From Desarmillaria ectypa (Eukaryota; Basidiomycota; Agaricomycetes; Agaricales; Physalacriaceae), in NCBI GenBank assembly GCA_030407005.1, contig JAUDYN010000001.1:4278001-4342000 (forward strand): 64,000 nucleotides of DNA, in the 5' to 3' direction. Of this stretch, positions 1 to 12,100 are shown piece by piece. The position numbers were made by a program, and so were the translations under genes. Position 1 is the first letter of the stretch. The number at the start of each line of letters is the position of its first letter. Below the pieces are notes generated by a model, which saw nothing but the letters and a program-made list of their open reading frames with translations, had not been told where the DNA came from and did not search any database.

Positions 1-113
1 GCTTTGGCTGGTAGCATCAAATTGCTAATAGTTCCACATGTAATTGACGGCACTTATCAATGACTTTAAGAAGCTTATCACCTTCTTTCCCGACTGTTCG
101 TACACCCCACAAT

Positions 114-2175
114 TATGTCGACCCACTCTCAACAACAGGGCGAGAAACTCTTTGAGGAGAAGGACGTCGAAGTCGTCTCCGTCAATGTAGCTGACTCCGG
201 TGCCGACATCATCGATTTTGAGGAAAAGAGGGACCTCAAGTAAGACATCCTCGTCTTTGCATGCGGATCCTTGACGTCTAATACCACCGTAGACGAGGTT
301 TAGGGCAAAGACATATCTAGTAAGTCGAACCTTTGTCCTTGGGAGCGCTAAGTCCTTAACGTGTTCACCAATCAGGATGATCGCCCTAGCCGGGACAATA
401 GGAACGGGTCTCTTCCTCGGTTCAGGGCGAGCTATCGCCAATGGTGGTCCTGTCGGTGCACTTATGGGTAAGAACCGTGGCTTTTCGTCTTACAACGCAC
501 TTATAAACCCCAAATTCAGGCTACACCTTCGTTGCCATCCTCGTCTCGTGTGTCGTAATATCGCAGGCCGAACTGGCCGCACTGGTCCCTCTCTCCGGCT
601 CCATCGTCCGCCATGCCGAATATTTCTTCGATCCTTCGCCCAAGGTTGGAACAGCGTTTATTCAAACTGTGTTAGTCTGCCTGCAGAAATTACTGCTGGT
701 GCAGTCCTTATACAGTACTGGACTACTATCAGCAATGGGCTGTAGATCACGATCTTGGGTTTGCTGCTCGTCGTTTGCAATCTCATGTTCGCAAGGGTAT
801 ATGGAGAACTGGAATTTGGGTTTGCCATACTCAAGATTATGCTTATCGTGGGCTTGATCATCATGGTGAATACAGAACGTCATCTGCGGTGATAATGTCG
901 ACTAAAACGTATTTCAGGGCCTAGTCATTAATCTCGGTAGGTCAAGGCACCTTTGTGCTCTTCTCTGAATTAATCATCGTTTGCTTTTAAGGTGGAGGTC
1001 CCGATTATCATAGATATGGGTTCCAATACTGAAGAAATCCTGTATGTTTTCTATTTGTCTCTTTTCTTAAATCTACACCAACGCTGGCCTCGCTTAGGGT
1101 CCCTTCGTTCAATACCTCGGCATTGATGGCTCCCTCGGCCGGTTCCTCGGCTTCTGGACCACCTTCTCCAATGCTGCATACGCCTATGGCGGGGCCGAAG
1201 GCGTCGCTAACGCAGCCGCCGAGACCCAAAACCCACGTCGGAATATCCCTCTCGCAGCTAAGCGCATCTTCTGGCGTGTCCTCATTTTCTACGTTGTTGC
1301 CATCTTAATTGTCACGCTCATCGTCCCATCGAACGATGCTAACCTCCTCCGCAGCTCCGGAAATGCTTCTCAATCTCCGTTCGTCATCGCTGCAACGAAT
1401 GCAGGGATTGCAGTGGTACCACATATAATTAATGCTGTTGTCCTCACCTCGGCATGTCCTGCAAGCAAATCGGGGTTGCTCAGTGGCTCGAGGAATCTCT
1501 ATGGTATGGCGTGCGAGAGGCACGCACCCAAGATTTTCCTCAGGGTCAACCGATTTGGGGTTCCATATGTTGCTGTGCTGTTCTTGTTGGCATTCCTGTG
1601 CTTAGCGTACATGATGCTTTCGGATAGTGCTTCGGCTGTATTTTCTTGGTTCCAGGTATGTGGTTTTTTAACGTGGATGGGATGAAGCAAGCTGATCTCG
1701 TTTATTAGGACCTGTCGTCATCCGCTATCCTGGTACATCGTAAGTAATGTGCTTTATGCAGTCTTGATATACATCTAATTTCATTCCAGGGACGATCATC
1801 TGCACAGTCTATCTGCGGTTCTATTATGGCATGAAGAAACAGCATATCTCGCGTGATGAGCTGCCCTGGAAAGCTCCGATCTAGCCGTATGCTGCTTGAA
1901 TAGGTCTCATTTCCTTCCTCATCATCCTTCTTACGCGGGGGGGGTACGCGGTCTTCATCCACGATCATTGGGATACGGAAACGTTCTTCTCCGCGTATTT
2001 CAACATCCCTCTTATCTTTACGCTCTTCTTTGGCTACAAGTTTCTGGCCAAGACTAAGGTGGTGCGGTTGGATGAGATGCCGATTCAGAAGTACATCGAT
2101 ATCGCAAAGGGAAACCCTGAGCCTCCGGCGAAGCCTGTTAAGGGACGGAGACGGGTCAACATCCTGTGGAGTTGA
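114..2175 (+). pseudogene. Decayed amino-acid permease (yeast amino-acid transporter family)
   Basis: An intact relative would be a plasma-membrane amino-acid/proton symporter with about 12 membrane helices. The N-terminal cytosolic part starts at 114 (MSTHSQQQGEKLFEEKD). The family signature IALAGTIGTGLFLGSGRA lies at about 380-435. The central block GVANAAAETQNPRRNIPLAA (about 1200-1255) and the C-terminal PIQKYIDIAKGNPEPP (about 2080-2130) are also recognisable. Several short introns seem preserved. The gene is broken. About one base is missing near 633, where the frame shifts before FAQGWNSVYSN. There is a TAG at 743-745 where family members have Trp. Two more stops lie near 1,880-1,896, in the stretch that should read like LPWKAP.QPYAA.IGLI. 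I read it as a recent pseudogene, since most of the protein sequence is still legible. Family assignment is from motif memory. Confidence 0.85.
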
Positions 2176-2299
2176 TCGTACAGCTGATGTGACACTCTAT
2201 GATATTTTTCCACAAACTACATTATATGTGAATGCGACAAAGGTGCTATGTGTAGCCTCAGTGTATATTTTGAGAAGTGTTAGAGCATTTTCCCCAGAA

Positions 2300-3634
2300 T
2301 CATACTCCTTCCATCCTGCGCTTAGATTCCTCCACTGCGTCAGTCTGAGGTTCCACATCCGAGCCGTCTTCAAGCCCAAATGGCGTGCTGCGCTGGTCGT
2401 TGTACTGGGTGCTGATATGCGTTTGCGTGGGGTGACGAGTTCCAAAGTGGAGGGAAGAGATTACACTTCCTTGCCAGGTATCATCCGGACGTGAATGCCC
2501 AGAAGCGACACGTCCAACAAGAAGAGTCGGGGCGATTCCCTGGATAATAATGAGAATGAGATCACTAAAAAATAATGGAATCTCACTCTGATGCTCGCCG
2601 CGATAGCGTCTACATAGATAGCCGCGTATGCTCCTCGTGCATAAGTCACCATGTAGATAACCAAGATAATAGAGAGGAGAGCGGCTGATTCAACAATAAT
2701 CTCTACGATTGCCCGATAACCGCCAAGAGCCGCACTGCGATTGGCCCTCCCAACAGTGACAATGCGGAATACAATGAGAATCGTGCACAGCAAGGTCACA
2801 GCCAAGCTCAGCGAAAGGTAAACCATCGTCCAGTCGACAGATGATGGTTTGAAATTTTCTGGGTTGTGGACATTTAATAGCGCGGTTATTTCAACGTATT
2901 CCTGGAATACTTTGGCGACTGTAGGAAATTATGAACGGGTCTCCGAAGGATGAGAAGAGCAGTCTTACTAATTCCAGTAATCATGCAGAGAACTGGGACC
3001 ACGATGAAAGACCAACGAGAACCCCAGACGGTCCAACAACGCCATATCTAATTGATCAGGTCATTACGGCCGATGAAAAAAGAGCCGCGAGATACACACT
3101 ATGGCAATATCGGCTAAGATGTTTTGAAGGCCACTGGTGACACCAGTAATTACACTCTCAACCACGAAGAAGGTGGATGCCTTTTGTTTCGTCGTTGATA
3201 TATTATTGAACGTCGAAAAAACGGTCCAGAAATTCTGCCCGTGGGTGATGAAGCTGTAGCGTGTAAATGCCCAGTTCACAGCAACTGCTATTGTCCCTAG
3301 AAAGTATAAGGCGACGATAATGACTAGCATGACTTTTCTGCCAGTCACATTCTGGTATTTCGCCCGGCGTGAAACTGTGAGACAAGGGATATTAGTAAGC
3401 GTACTATCGACACGCCTGATGGTCGCTAACCACAGATGCTCCACACCGTCCCCACAAAAACGCATGTATATATACCTATAGCAATCTTAGCGGCTGTAAA
3501 TGGATCCTGAACAATCTCTGCTTACCATACGTCATTGCCATAATGATGCATCGGTTAAATACAACATCGTTGACGTCAAATACGAGTGCGACCTCTTCTT
3601 CAGGAAGTTCGGGAACCTGTGCTGATGAAGCCAT
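2300..3634 (-). CDS. Basidiomycete multi-pass (7TM-like) membrane protein
   Basis: This is an intact spliced gene. I chose the start at 3634 because it gives MASSAQVPELPEEEVALVFD and runs into the next exon through a GT..AG intron. Successive exons read RRAKYQNVTGRKVMLVIIVA (about 3370), the conserved-looking IWRCWTVWGSRWSFIVVPVL (about 3050-3000), VAKVFQEYVEITALLNVHNP (about 2910) and VYLSLSLAVTLLCTILIVFR (about 2825). The last exon starts GIAPTLLVGRVASGHSRPDD and ends at TGA 2300-2302. At least five or six short introns are needed. Hydrophobic segments alternate with short loops, and the tail is hydrophilic. The order of segments matches a receptor-like multi-pass family common in Agaricomycetes. 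No ligand or function can be read from the sequence. It ends 125 bp from the decayed permease, tail to tail. Confidence 0.75.
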
Positions 3635-6600
3635 GAGTCAAGCAGGAATTGTCTTAGAATGCAGTATAGGTGAAGCGAATCAACAGTCTGGAGAGGTGCT
3701 TGAAGGGCCTTTAAACGCGGATTCCCAAGGTGACGCTTTATCTACTACTCGTCGAAACTCGATCAAGGTTCGTTCATCATGAAAGAAGTGATTCCAAGGA
3801 TGAAACCATCAGGAAAGTTAGGGCTCCCCAGTTATGAACCATCAAAGCAGTGACAAAATTTCCGGCTCCAACGAGCCGTGAAGGATCAAAATAGTTGAAA
3901 TATGAGGACTGGCCGTGTGACGGGAGGGAGCGTCCTATTCATATTTGAAGTTGGCCGACTAATACGATAATCTCGATGACATCAGCTCTTACGGCCTCCA
4001 ACAAGACGAGTGAATAGTCTGAATTGGACTGCAAGAAGTGCATTGTAGCTGTTGATCGTTGGAAATATCAGGGAGGGGAGATAGGAACGGATCAGCTGGA
4101 AACAAGGGGTAATATTGATCTATTGGTGGATCATCGGAGGCTTGGAAATGCACAGCCCATTAGTATCGGCCCTTCCCAATGTTACGTTACCTTCTGCATC
4201 TTACTTTAAACGAGTCTCCGTATGCAACGGGACCTAATTCCGTTCTCAGATCTGTGCACAGGAATGAGGCAGGACGATCGTTGTGAAGGATATGGATTAT
4301 GTAAAGCAAGGGACTTCGCCATTTATTTGAACCCTCGATGGTCGATAGGGCGCTGTGGGAATAACATACCACATAAAGCTAAACAAACGGCATTGGTCAT
4401 CACACAACCACCTGGCGACCACTACTCTATTCCGCTCCCAGCTATTCTCGGGAATTTGACAGTGACACCTCGTACAAAACCCAGGAGGCGATATCTTGGG
4501 GATATTTTATTATTGAGATGTATATACCACACTTTTATTTAGATATTGACAGGCTAAAAGCTTTGTAAGGCTTATAAGTACATGCAACAAAGTTTTTTAA
4601 GGGGTCATCAGCCTGACTGACCCGACGGACCGGAGTAACGAGCCGGAAACCAGGACCTATAACTTAGTTTTCTTAGGTTTTTTACCTATGTCATTCCTTG
4701 GTCTTTGTTTGTCTATGCATTGGGGCTGTCTGCGTGGGCGCCATTTCCGGCCTTTTCTTCTACTTTACTTAGCATTTCTACCATGTTGTCGTGTCTCTGG
4801 CTTACTCTACTCTGGCAATTATATGCCAATTCGTATTCTTCTTGGGTTGAAGACCTGCCTCGTGGCATATTTCTTAAAAATTTCCTTTCAGTGTGCTACC
4901 TCCAACAAAAATAGTCACTGAAGAGTCTGCAGCAAAGCGGCAGGTTCAGTGAAAGATTGGATTCGGAATAAAAAACTTCGTCGTACTCTCGGCATCAGCG
5001 GCCCAATGATCGTCCTCAAATAATTGATGGATTGGCATCTCGGCACTAGTCTTCTTCGGCTTAACCACGATAGATGTAGTGCCAGACAACGTGCAAACGA
5101 ATTCCAGGTATGCTTGTCTTACGAAATTATAGCAATCTTGTGCTAAGGTAGCCCTACAGATAGTTCTCTGACTGTTCGATGGCGGCTCTTTAGGCTGCAG
5201 TGACCGTGTTCGGTGGCGAAGGATATATGGCTTCACAGCCAGACTCATTTTGCGCGCGCGATAGCGCAGAAAAATAGCCTTCGACTGAGATAAATAGCTG
5301 TAAAAAGTATGTGCTGATATGTATATGTTCAAGATTGGTATCTCATGCTCATCTCAGAGGGCCTAGGTTCAACACGCCGATGTGTATTTCGTACTGTGAC
5401 TACTCGTAGACTATGAACCTACAAGGGATATCGAACTAAGGAAATGCCTGCGCATATATACAAGTTTTTCATTGATGCTGCTGTCGACAGCCATGGAAGG
5501 GTGTGTCATCTCTGACATCCTGGCGGAATGTTTGCTCGTCCTTCTTCTAGTGCCTGCTCACTAAATATCACTTCTATTCACTTCAGAATCTCTCTCAACA
5601 AAGAGACCATCCGATTCCTTGCACCCAAAATTTTTCACTTCATCTCCAAATACTAGCCCCCCTTTGATCCCAAAGTGGGACTTGGTCCCTCAGATCATGA
5701 TGAACAAAAATTGATGATTGCAAGGCACATTACAAGTTGGAGTAGGGCGCCTGAAAAGTCAGACCTCTCTGGACCCGTTGGCACTAGCCGAACGATTTTG
5801 GCCATCGTACGATTCGGTTTCGTACTAACGCGTTTCATACGGCTCCAGTGGCATCCGAGGGTCTAGAGACGTTTGGACCGTACGGGTCCCAAGGTACTGT
5901 AAAGGCCGTACGAGTAAAATTATGAAAACTTATGACGATTTCCGTGGTTGTAGATGCTGCCTGATCCTGATCGCGGGAGCACATGCGGTACCGTGCCGTC
6001 ACGTCCGAAATTTCGATGGTCGACCTCGACTACCTCCCCTATGGTCGTATATCGTATACGGTGCAGAACGAAGCTTTAAATCCATGCATCTCGTACAGGA
6101 TTTCGCATATATAAGGCTCGTTGACACACTGTGTCCCGGCTTCATCATTTCCCAATCAGGGGGCGTCCGGATATCGCATTACGACATTAGTGTCACTAAG
6201 TCATACAAGTCATAACATCATCGTCACATCGTCTACTTCGCCAGCTTTCCGCACCAACAAGACTGCATCCAACTACTATCCTACCATCAAGAGACATGTT
6301 CTGTGATACTTATGAAGATTTCCACCGTTTCTGTGAGGAGTCGTTGCAGCTTCGACATGACAGTGACAGGTATCGCAGGCGCGAGCACAAGCAAGCATAT
6401 CTATCCTCGGGGATACCAGTAATGCGAGTCTGGCCTCTATCCTAACCCACAAAGTACTTATTGCCCACAGGTGGGTATTCTATAAAGGTGCTACGGAAAT
6501 GCTGTATCTGTACCGGCAGCTACTGCGTCCTGACGTTGTATCTATTGTTACTGGTTGTGAAGGAGCCGCTCAGGAGTCAGGACTTGGTTCCAGAAATCAT
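3635..6600. other. Stretch without a recognisable gene
   Basis: Both strands carry only short open frames (up to about 128 codons) with no family motif I can recognise and no convincing chain of exons. A run near 4,690-4,910 is hydrophobic in two overlapping frames, which is a composition effect rather than evidence for a gene. No LTR, tRNA or tandem repeat was seen. Confidence 0.5.
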
Positions 6601-6689
6601 CTGTCGGCTCCGAAACAAAATTTCCAACAGAACTTGATCTCTCTTAACAGTGGGTCTTGTTGATTTCATTTCCGGCTCTTCGATCATCC

Positions 6690-7870
6690 CTTCCGCACAC
6701 AACCATTATGGGGCTGTCATGGTTCCGGTCACAATTGTTTTCCACAACACATCGCCGTCCAATGGTGCCCGCGTCGAACTATGAACCTTCATGTCTTTGT
6801 CGCGCCGCAAGGCCTTCTCTGGAACGGGGTTCTCCGCTGCATAGATTCCGACAGCTCCAGTCAGTGTTGCTGGCCATGACGACAATTCCATAACCTTACG
6901 AACCAGGTTCAGGTGGTACGCCTCTGTGCCCGCTTCTATCTTTTCTCTTCTGAAGTCACTGAAATAGGAACCTTGGTCAGGTTAGCCTTCGGGATTACAA
7001 TTTTTCTAGCCTCAGACCGGACATATGCGACGATTATAACGCTGCTTGTAACTCGGTATTTGATAGTCCGCCTGCCATCCTGAAACGGCGTACGGAACTG
7101 CGGAATTAAGAGCGCTCTTTCTCTCGCCTTGATCATCGTGCACCTCTCCGTGTAGAACGTGAAACTCCGTGACGTTAAGCTTCAGTGCGTAGGGTGCTGA
7201 TGAACAGAGCTTCTGGATTCCTACATGTCAGTGGCTTCTCTTTCGCTTCTCGTCAAGCAAATCTGATAACAAGGATAGATGCTCGATAGCATTGGTTACA
7301 CGTCCTGCTTTACTAGAGTGAATCCACGGTGCATGCGTACGTCAGCTAAACACTCGCTTCTTGAGTGCCAAGTATACTCACGGACTTCATATCAAAATTC
7401 GTGGTGTAATATTACCTCAACCCAGCCGTTTCGAGCATGGAGTCAATCGTACGGATATCTATCTTTTAGGCTGCGGATCGCAGAACCGATCTGTTGGCCC
7501 AAATCATCATTTTAGGCGTATGCCATACGTGCGCGCCAACCTCTTGATCAAGATGTCGCGGGCTGATAGCCGCCAACCTGGGCCAGCGCTCAAGGGGAAC
7601 AGAGGCTATCACGTCTGATAAACTATATTCACGCAGAGTCCTTACCCGTTGATAATCTGATCCTCCCACTTACGGGGAGGTTCTTTGTTGCTCTCCTTAT
7701 TCATACCGATACCACTCGTTTCCACCTTCTTGCACCATGCGTTCTTCTGGATCATAGAAATTCCTGGCAACAAATGGCCCTCGTGTATTCCTCCCGGGTC
7801 GTTGGCTCCCGCAGGTTTCTCCTCCCCGTTCAGCCAAGTGATCCCCTCATTTACCTGAGTCCACGCCCGC
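6690..7870 (-). pseudogene. Decayed unrecognised gene
   Basis: I do not recognise the family. On the minus strand several protein-like stretches follow one another with splice-like junctions. TQVNEGITWLNGEEKPAGAN and HLLPGISMIQKNAWCKKVET lie at about 7,860-7,710 and KESNKEPPRKWEDQIIN at about 7,690-7,640. After a possible intron come DVIASVPLERWPRLAAISPR, then LGQQIGSAIRSLKDRYPYD at about 7,460, then DSMLETAGLR at about 7,420. Further on come TEFHVLHGEVHDDQG (about 7,165) and TLTGAVGIYAAENPVPEKAL (about 6,870-6,810). Joining these needs frame changes without good introns, for example near 7,500 and 7,455, and in-frame stops interrupt 6,900-7,050. The compositional coherence suggests an old coding gene that has lost its frame. 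Alternatively it is intact with unusual splicing. Confidence 0.35.
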
Positions 7871-8421
7871 TTTAATGCAGTTCACGTAACTTTCCCTCAC
7901 TCTCATTCTGCGATAAATTCACTTCGGTGCGGGGACCTAGACCTGACTCGATTCTTCAATAATGTCTCCAGAATGCAATATGTTTAGGCGTCGTAGATGT
8001 ATAAGGGCGCGACGCCTGGAACTCGTGGAGTCGATGCAAACAAAGTCCACCCAAATGCACGGCTACCGCTTCCATCCCTGTCGAGGACAAACATCGAAGA
8101 CGGGGGAGCGTAGTCGACAGCGCTGCCAGTTTCTGGCCCTTACTAATGACATGCGTTCTTCTCATGTACGTGGCGTCGAGCTTGGTCTTTCATTGTCAGA
8201 TAGAGAATTCCTCTAGAACACCAGACATACGGAGTCGAGAAAATTGCGGTGAAGCCCCCCGGCCCAGGCATACACAGATCGACATGCTACACGGGATCTC
8301 ATGATAAGCTACTATCAGTTACTCAATTCCTCAATTATAGTACAAAAGAAACAGTTCGTCCCTATGAGTAGAGATGAACACAACATGATGGAGGAATGGG
8401 AGCGAAGCGAGCGACCATTCC

Positions 8422-9181
8422 TCAGTATACCCAAGGGATCAAACCATACGGCACTTTTCGGTTCCACTCGACCCATTCGTTACCAAATTTCCTCTGGAGC
8501 AATTGGTCCTCAACAGAGATCCTCAGAATAAGACTGGTTACAACCGCCCCCGCCACCACTAGCCAATATATCATCAACACCTTCCCGAACCATGTGTCTA
8601 GCAAGCCACATTCCATCACCCATGACCCGCTAGACTGGCTGCAGATGGCGCCAGTAATTGTCAAGATCATGCCGGTGTAACTGGGGTGTCTGACCACTGC
8701 GTACGGACCCTCAGAAACCAGACGATGATCCTGGCGAATGCTCAGCTCGAACGTAAACAGACGCCCAAGCGAACGGTAGCATTGCAAGCGAATGGCGGTT
8801 CCCACAACCGTGAGGAAGTTTCCGAAGAGGAATAAAGGAGTTATAGCGATTCCGTGATTCCTGTTATTGAATACGATGGTGGACGTGATGAACCGTGACA
8901 CAGCTGATGACGGTGTATGGTTGGCAACAATAACGGCCATTTCAATGATACCGGCGGACCAATAAATTGCCTATTAACGAGAGATTGAGACGGAAGATGA
9001 AGCGTCACGGACACCGACTTACTCTCAAAAGTACGCAAGGCCATGCTAGACTCTTGAGGAACTTCTCTCTCCAATCGGGCACGACGTGCTCGATAAGAGG
9101 AAGAGGTTCGTTGGGAGGTTTCCCTGTGATACGCATGCCAATTGCGTCGGAAAATAGAAGAGGCACCTTGATGAGGGACAT
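8422..9181 (-). CDS. Isoprenylcysteine carboxyl methyltransferase / PEMT-like membrane methyltransferase
   Basis: This integral-membrane methyltransferase has a PEMT/ICMT-type C-terminal core, whose family members use S-adenosylmethionine. Exon 1 starts at ATG 9181 (MSLIKVPLLFSDAIGMR). A short intron (about 9,020 to 8,972) joins it to a long open exon starting around AIYWSAGIIEMAVIVANHTP. The diagnostic core VSEGPYAVVRHPSYTGMILT (about 8,720-8,660) and the C-terminal VEDQLLQRKFGNEWVEWNRK (about 8,520-8,460) with following glycine-proline residues are typical of the family. The ORF ends ...PYGLIPWVY-stop. Four or five hydrophobic segments are visible. No breaks were seen. The true substrate, prenylated protein versus a small lipid or secondary metabolite, cannot be decided. 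Agaricomycetes carry many paralogues. Confidence 0.85.
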
Positions 9182-12100
9182 TAGTGTATAGGGATGTGAA
9201 GAAGAGGTGCGTCGTATTTATGTGATTCTCCATTGCAAAGAAGTAATGATTAAATCAGGTTAAGTGACCATCGTATTTGATGGTGCGAGGGCCTCGCGGC
9301 GTCCGAACGAGCACTCGAATACACCCACTCACATGATGACAGTGCTACCACCCTACCACAGCAGTTATGGTATCGACGGCGAAGAAATTTTGCCGTAACG
9401 ACCCTAGAGCGCGCGTAGAACGAACGATTCTCACAAGGGCTGTACCAAATATGCGAAGAGGATGGTTTATTAAGAACTTCGCCCCTGCTGCCGAGAAAGG
9501 ATTTCATGACGTTAGGTATGGGCTGTCGATCGAAGGGAATGTGATTGCGGATAGGGTAGCGACTCGTGAGCCACGAGTATTTTAGCTTCCGATCTCTAAG
9601 ATTGAAGGAACAACCCGGTCGGAACAACTCAGGAACTCGAATCGGTGTGCAGGCAGTAAGGTTGAAGCGCGATATGGGTGACGAGGCTTCATAAAAGCAA
9701 AATTTATTGTCAACGCCAGTTCTTGGTGCTTCATGGTCTATGAAGGGAGGCGAAATCATATCGTGTCGATGAATGCCTGGAGAAAGTTACCGAGGATATA
9801 AGTACTTGAACAGAGCTCGGTATCAAAGAAGTTAGATGTCGGACCTTGCAAACCGCAATGATCCGTCGAAAGGGTCGTGCCCGCTACAGCTTATTTTATA
9901 CATGACCTCCATGTACGTGAACAGGACACAGGTGTAGCTTGTGGATACTAAGTTTTCTAGGAAGCGGAATACAGGTAGGTCGCAAGAAATGGCAATTCAG
10001 GCAATAAATTCTAAGTCAACGGTATATGCAAGGTACATGATACTTGAAGCACTACGCCGTGTATTATTACGTCAAAATGGATATGTGGACTCACGAGTAA
10101 CAAAACGTGGCCCTACAACTAACAGGTACGAAAGGAAACAGTAGTTCTACTACAAGCAGAGAGTTCTATGAATCCAAACATGCCTTGAGGTACATGGTAC
10201 AAGCACGGTAAGGTTGTTCAAGCTTGCGTGTCGAGACTCGAGAGATACCAGAAATTTCAGGGTGAAGATCGAAATCGACACACCACTGTTGCTCATACAA
10301 ATTTCCGTTCCGTAACAGTGTGAGCTCCCGCTGGGTACATATTGGTCCCTAAAATTTAGGTTCTGGTACCATGGGGTAAATGAATATGTTCCTATTAGGA
10401 TTGAATGAGGACCCGAGCTTTATTGCAAGTGTGTATACAGGATATCAGGCGTGCCATCGTACGCTCTAAAAATAGCTATCGATAATCTGGCAACCATTCC
10501 CAACCGAGACGATCATTCCCAGGGATAGATACAAAGATCTGGTTTAGGTGGGTATGTGGGAAGAGACACATGCAAAGAAGTGACTCCTACCCGAGGCATT
10601 GCGAGAAAGATCAATATCCTTGCCTCTGACGCCGGCATTACTCAAAGAGCATCTGGGTAGCCATTCATCCCGTAATTGAAACTTCGGGAATAAGAAAAAG
10701 ACGAGAACACGATTGTGGATATGAAATCTGTCGAATAGAATGGTCCACAACGGATGACATAGCCGGAAGTCAGGTTTCGAAGTCAGGTTTGCTTCCGGTA
10801 GCCAGGGCCAGAAATTCACTAACCTTGAGTCGTGGCCTTGAATGCCGTCTTATCAGAGTCCACCAATGTCTGCCCAGTAGGTCATATTGATGCTAATCCA
10901 AACACCTATGTACGGCGCACCATGCCATTATCAAGTAAAATTTACAAAGAATGGAAATCATGTCCAACACTTCGGGGAGAGCCCGAAGTAGAGATATGAC
11001 ATCATGACACCGAGCGAAAAAACCTGAAGAACAGGTTTAGACGTTTATGGATCATCGAGATCTATATTAAGACATGGAGCCACCCTGAGCTTTCACTTGT
11101 AGGACGCTACCGTTTCACGTGATCGCGTTCCACAACGCAGAAAGATCAACGGATTGGAGGCAGCGTCGAAACCAGAACTAGTTTCAGAGTAACGAACGAA
11201 ATTAATATCCTTACTATCATACGAGACGCCGTATACAATGGCACCGGAAGCTGATCTGGCCGAAGCGCAGCACGAGTCAATAGCCGTAGTAAGCGAACCT
11301 GCACCCTGATACGAAAGATCAGGGGCATACGTGAGTGAGGACTAGACAATTCGCTTTCGCGAACTGTCAAAGGAGAAAGGCAGGCGAAGGTTACAGCATC
11401 CCGTGGGTCCATCTTTATCATCAGCATGAATGACCGCTACCGGTAAGTACAGTGGCCGCAGCCCAAAGCAAGGCAAGCCTGTTTAGAGATTAATTGAGCA
11501 CTACCATACGATCGCACGTGAATTAAAAATGCGCACCGCCACAAAGTAATGAAGTAGGCATGTCGTCAGCATGGATATGTCCTAGCCTCAATATTGTAGC
11601 CTGATAGAAGACCAAGTAAACCAAGACATGAACGACGATCATGCCATGCACAACGCCATGACATATATCATTTTTATAAGCCTGATGTTCAGCAGGACAT
11701 AATACTGGATTCGCAAGCGTTAAGGAGTGAGAAAGGATTCGATTCTATCAGCTTTGAGGCACGAAAATGCAGAACGAAAGGTACCACGGAAGCCCGTCAT
11801 CCCCACCATCACGAATGATACAGCAACCGCTGCCTGATGTATACAATGTCAATGTGTAACCGGCACCAGGAGCCTTCCATATAGCATCTAATTCCAAGGA
11901 TGCTCGGTCAGGAAATCTCAACGGATGCTATACTAGGCATCCTTGTTTACAATGTAAAATGCCAACAAAATTTAACCCACCAGATCAAGAAAATCCGGGT
12001 TAAGACTATGCGGCAATCCTGATTAGTTTTTAGGTGTTGCCGTGCAAGGACTGTGGAAAACTATCTGTAGCTCGCCGATCAGTGGCTATATGGTCTGTAC

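Noticed and set aside
9250..9759. 169-codon minus-strand ORF
   Set aside because: No motif, no splice continuation and composition like a chance frame, so not called as a gene.
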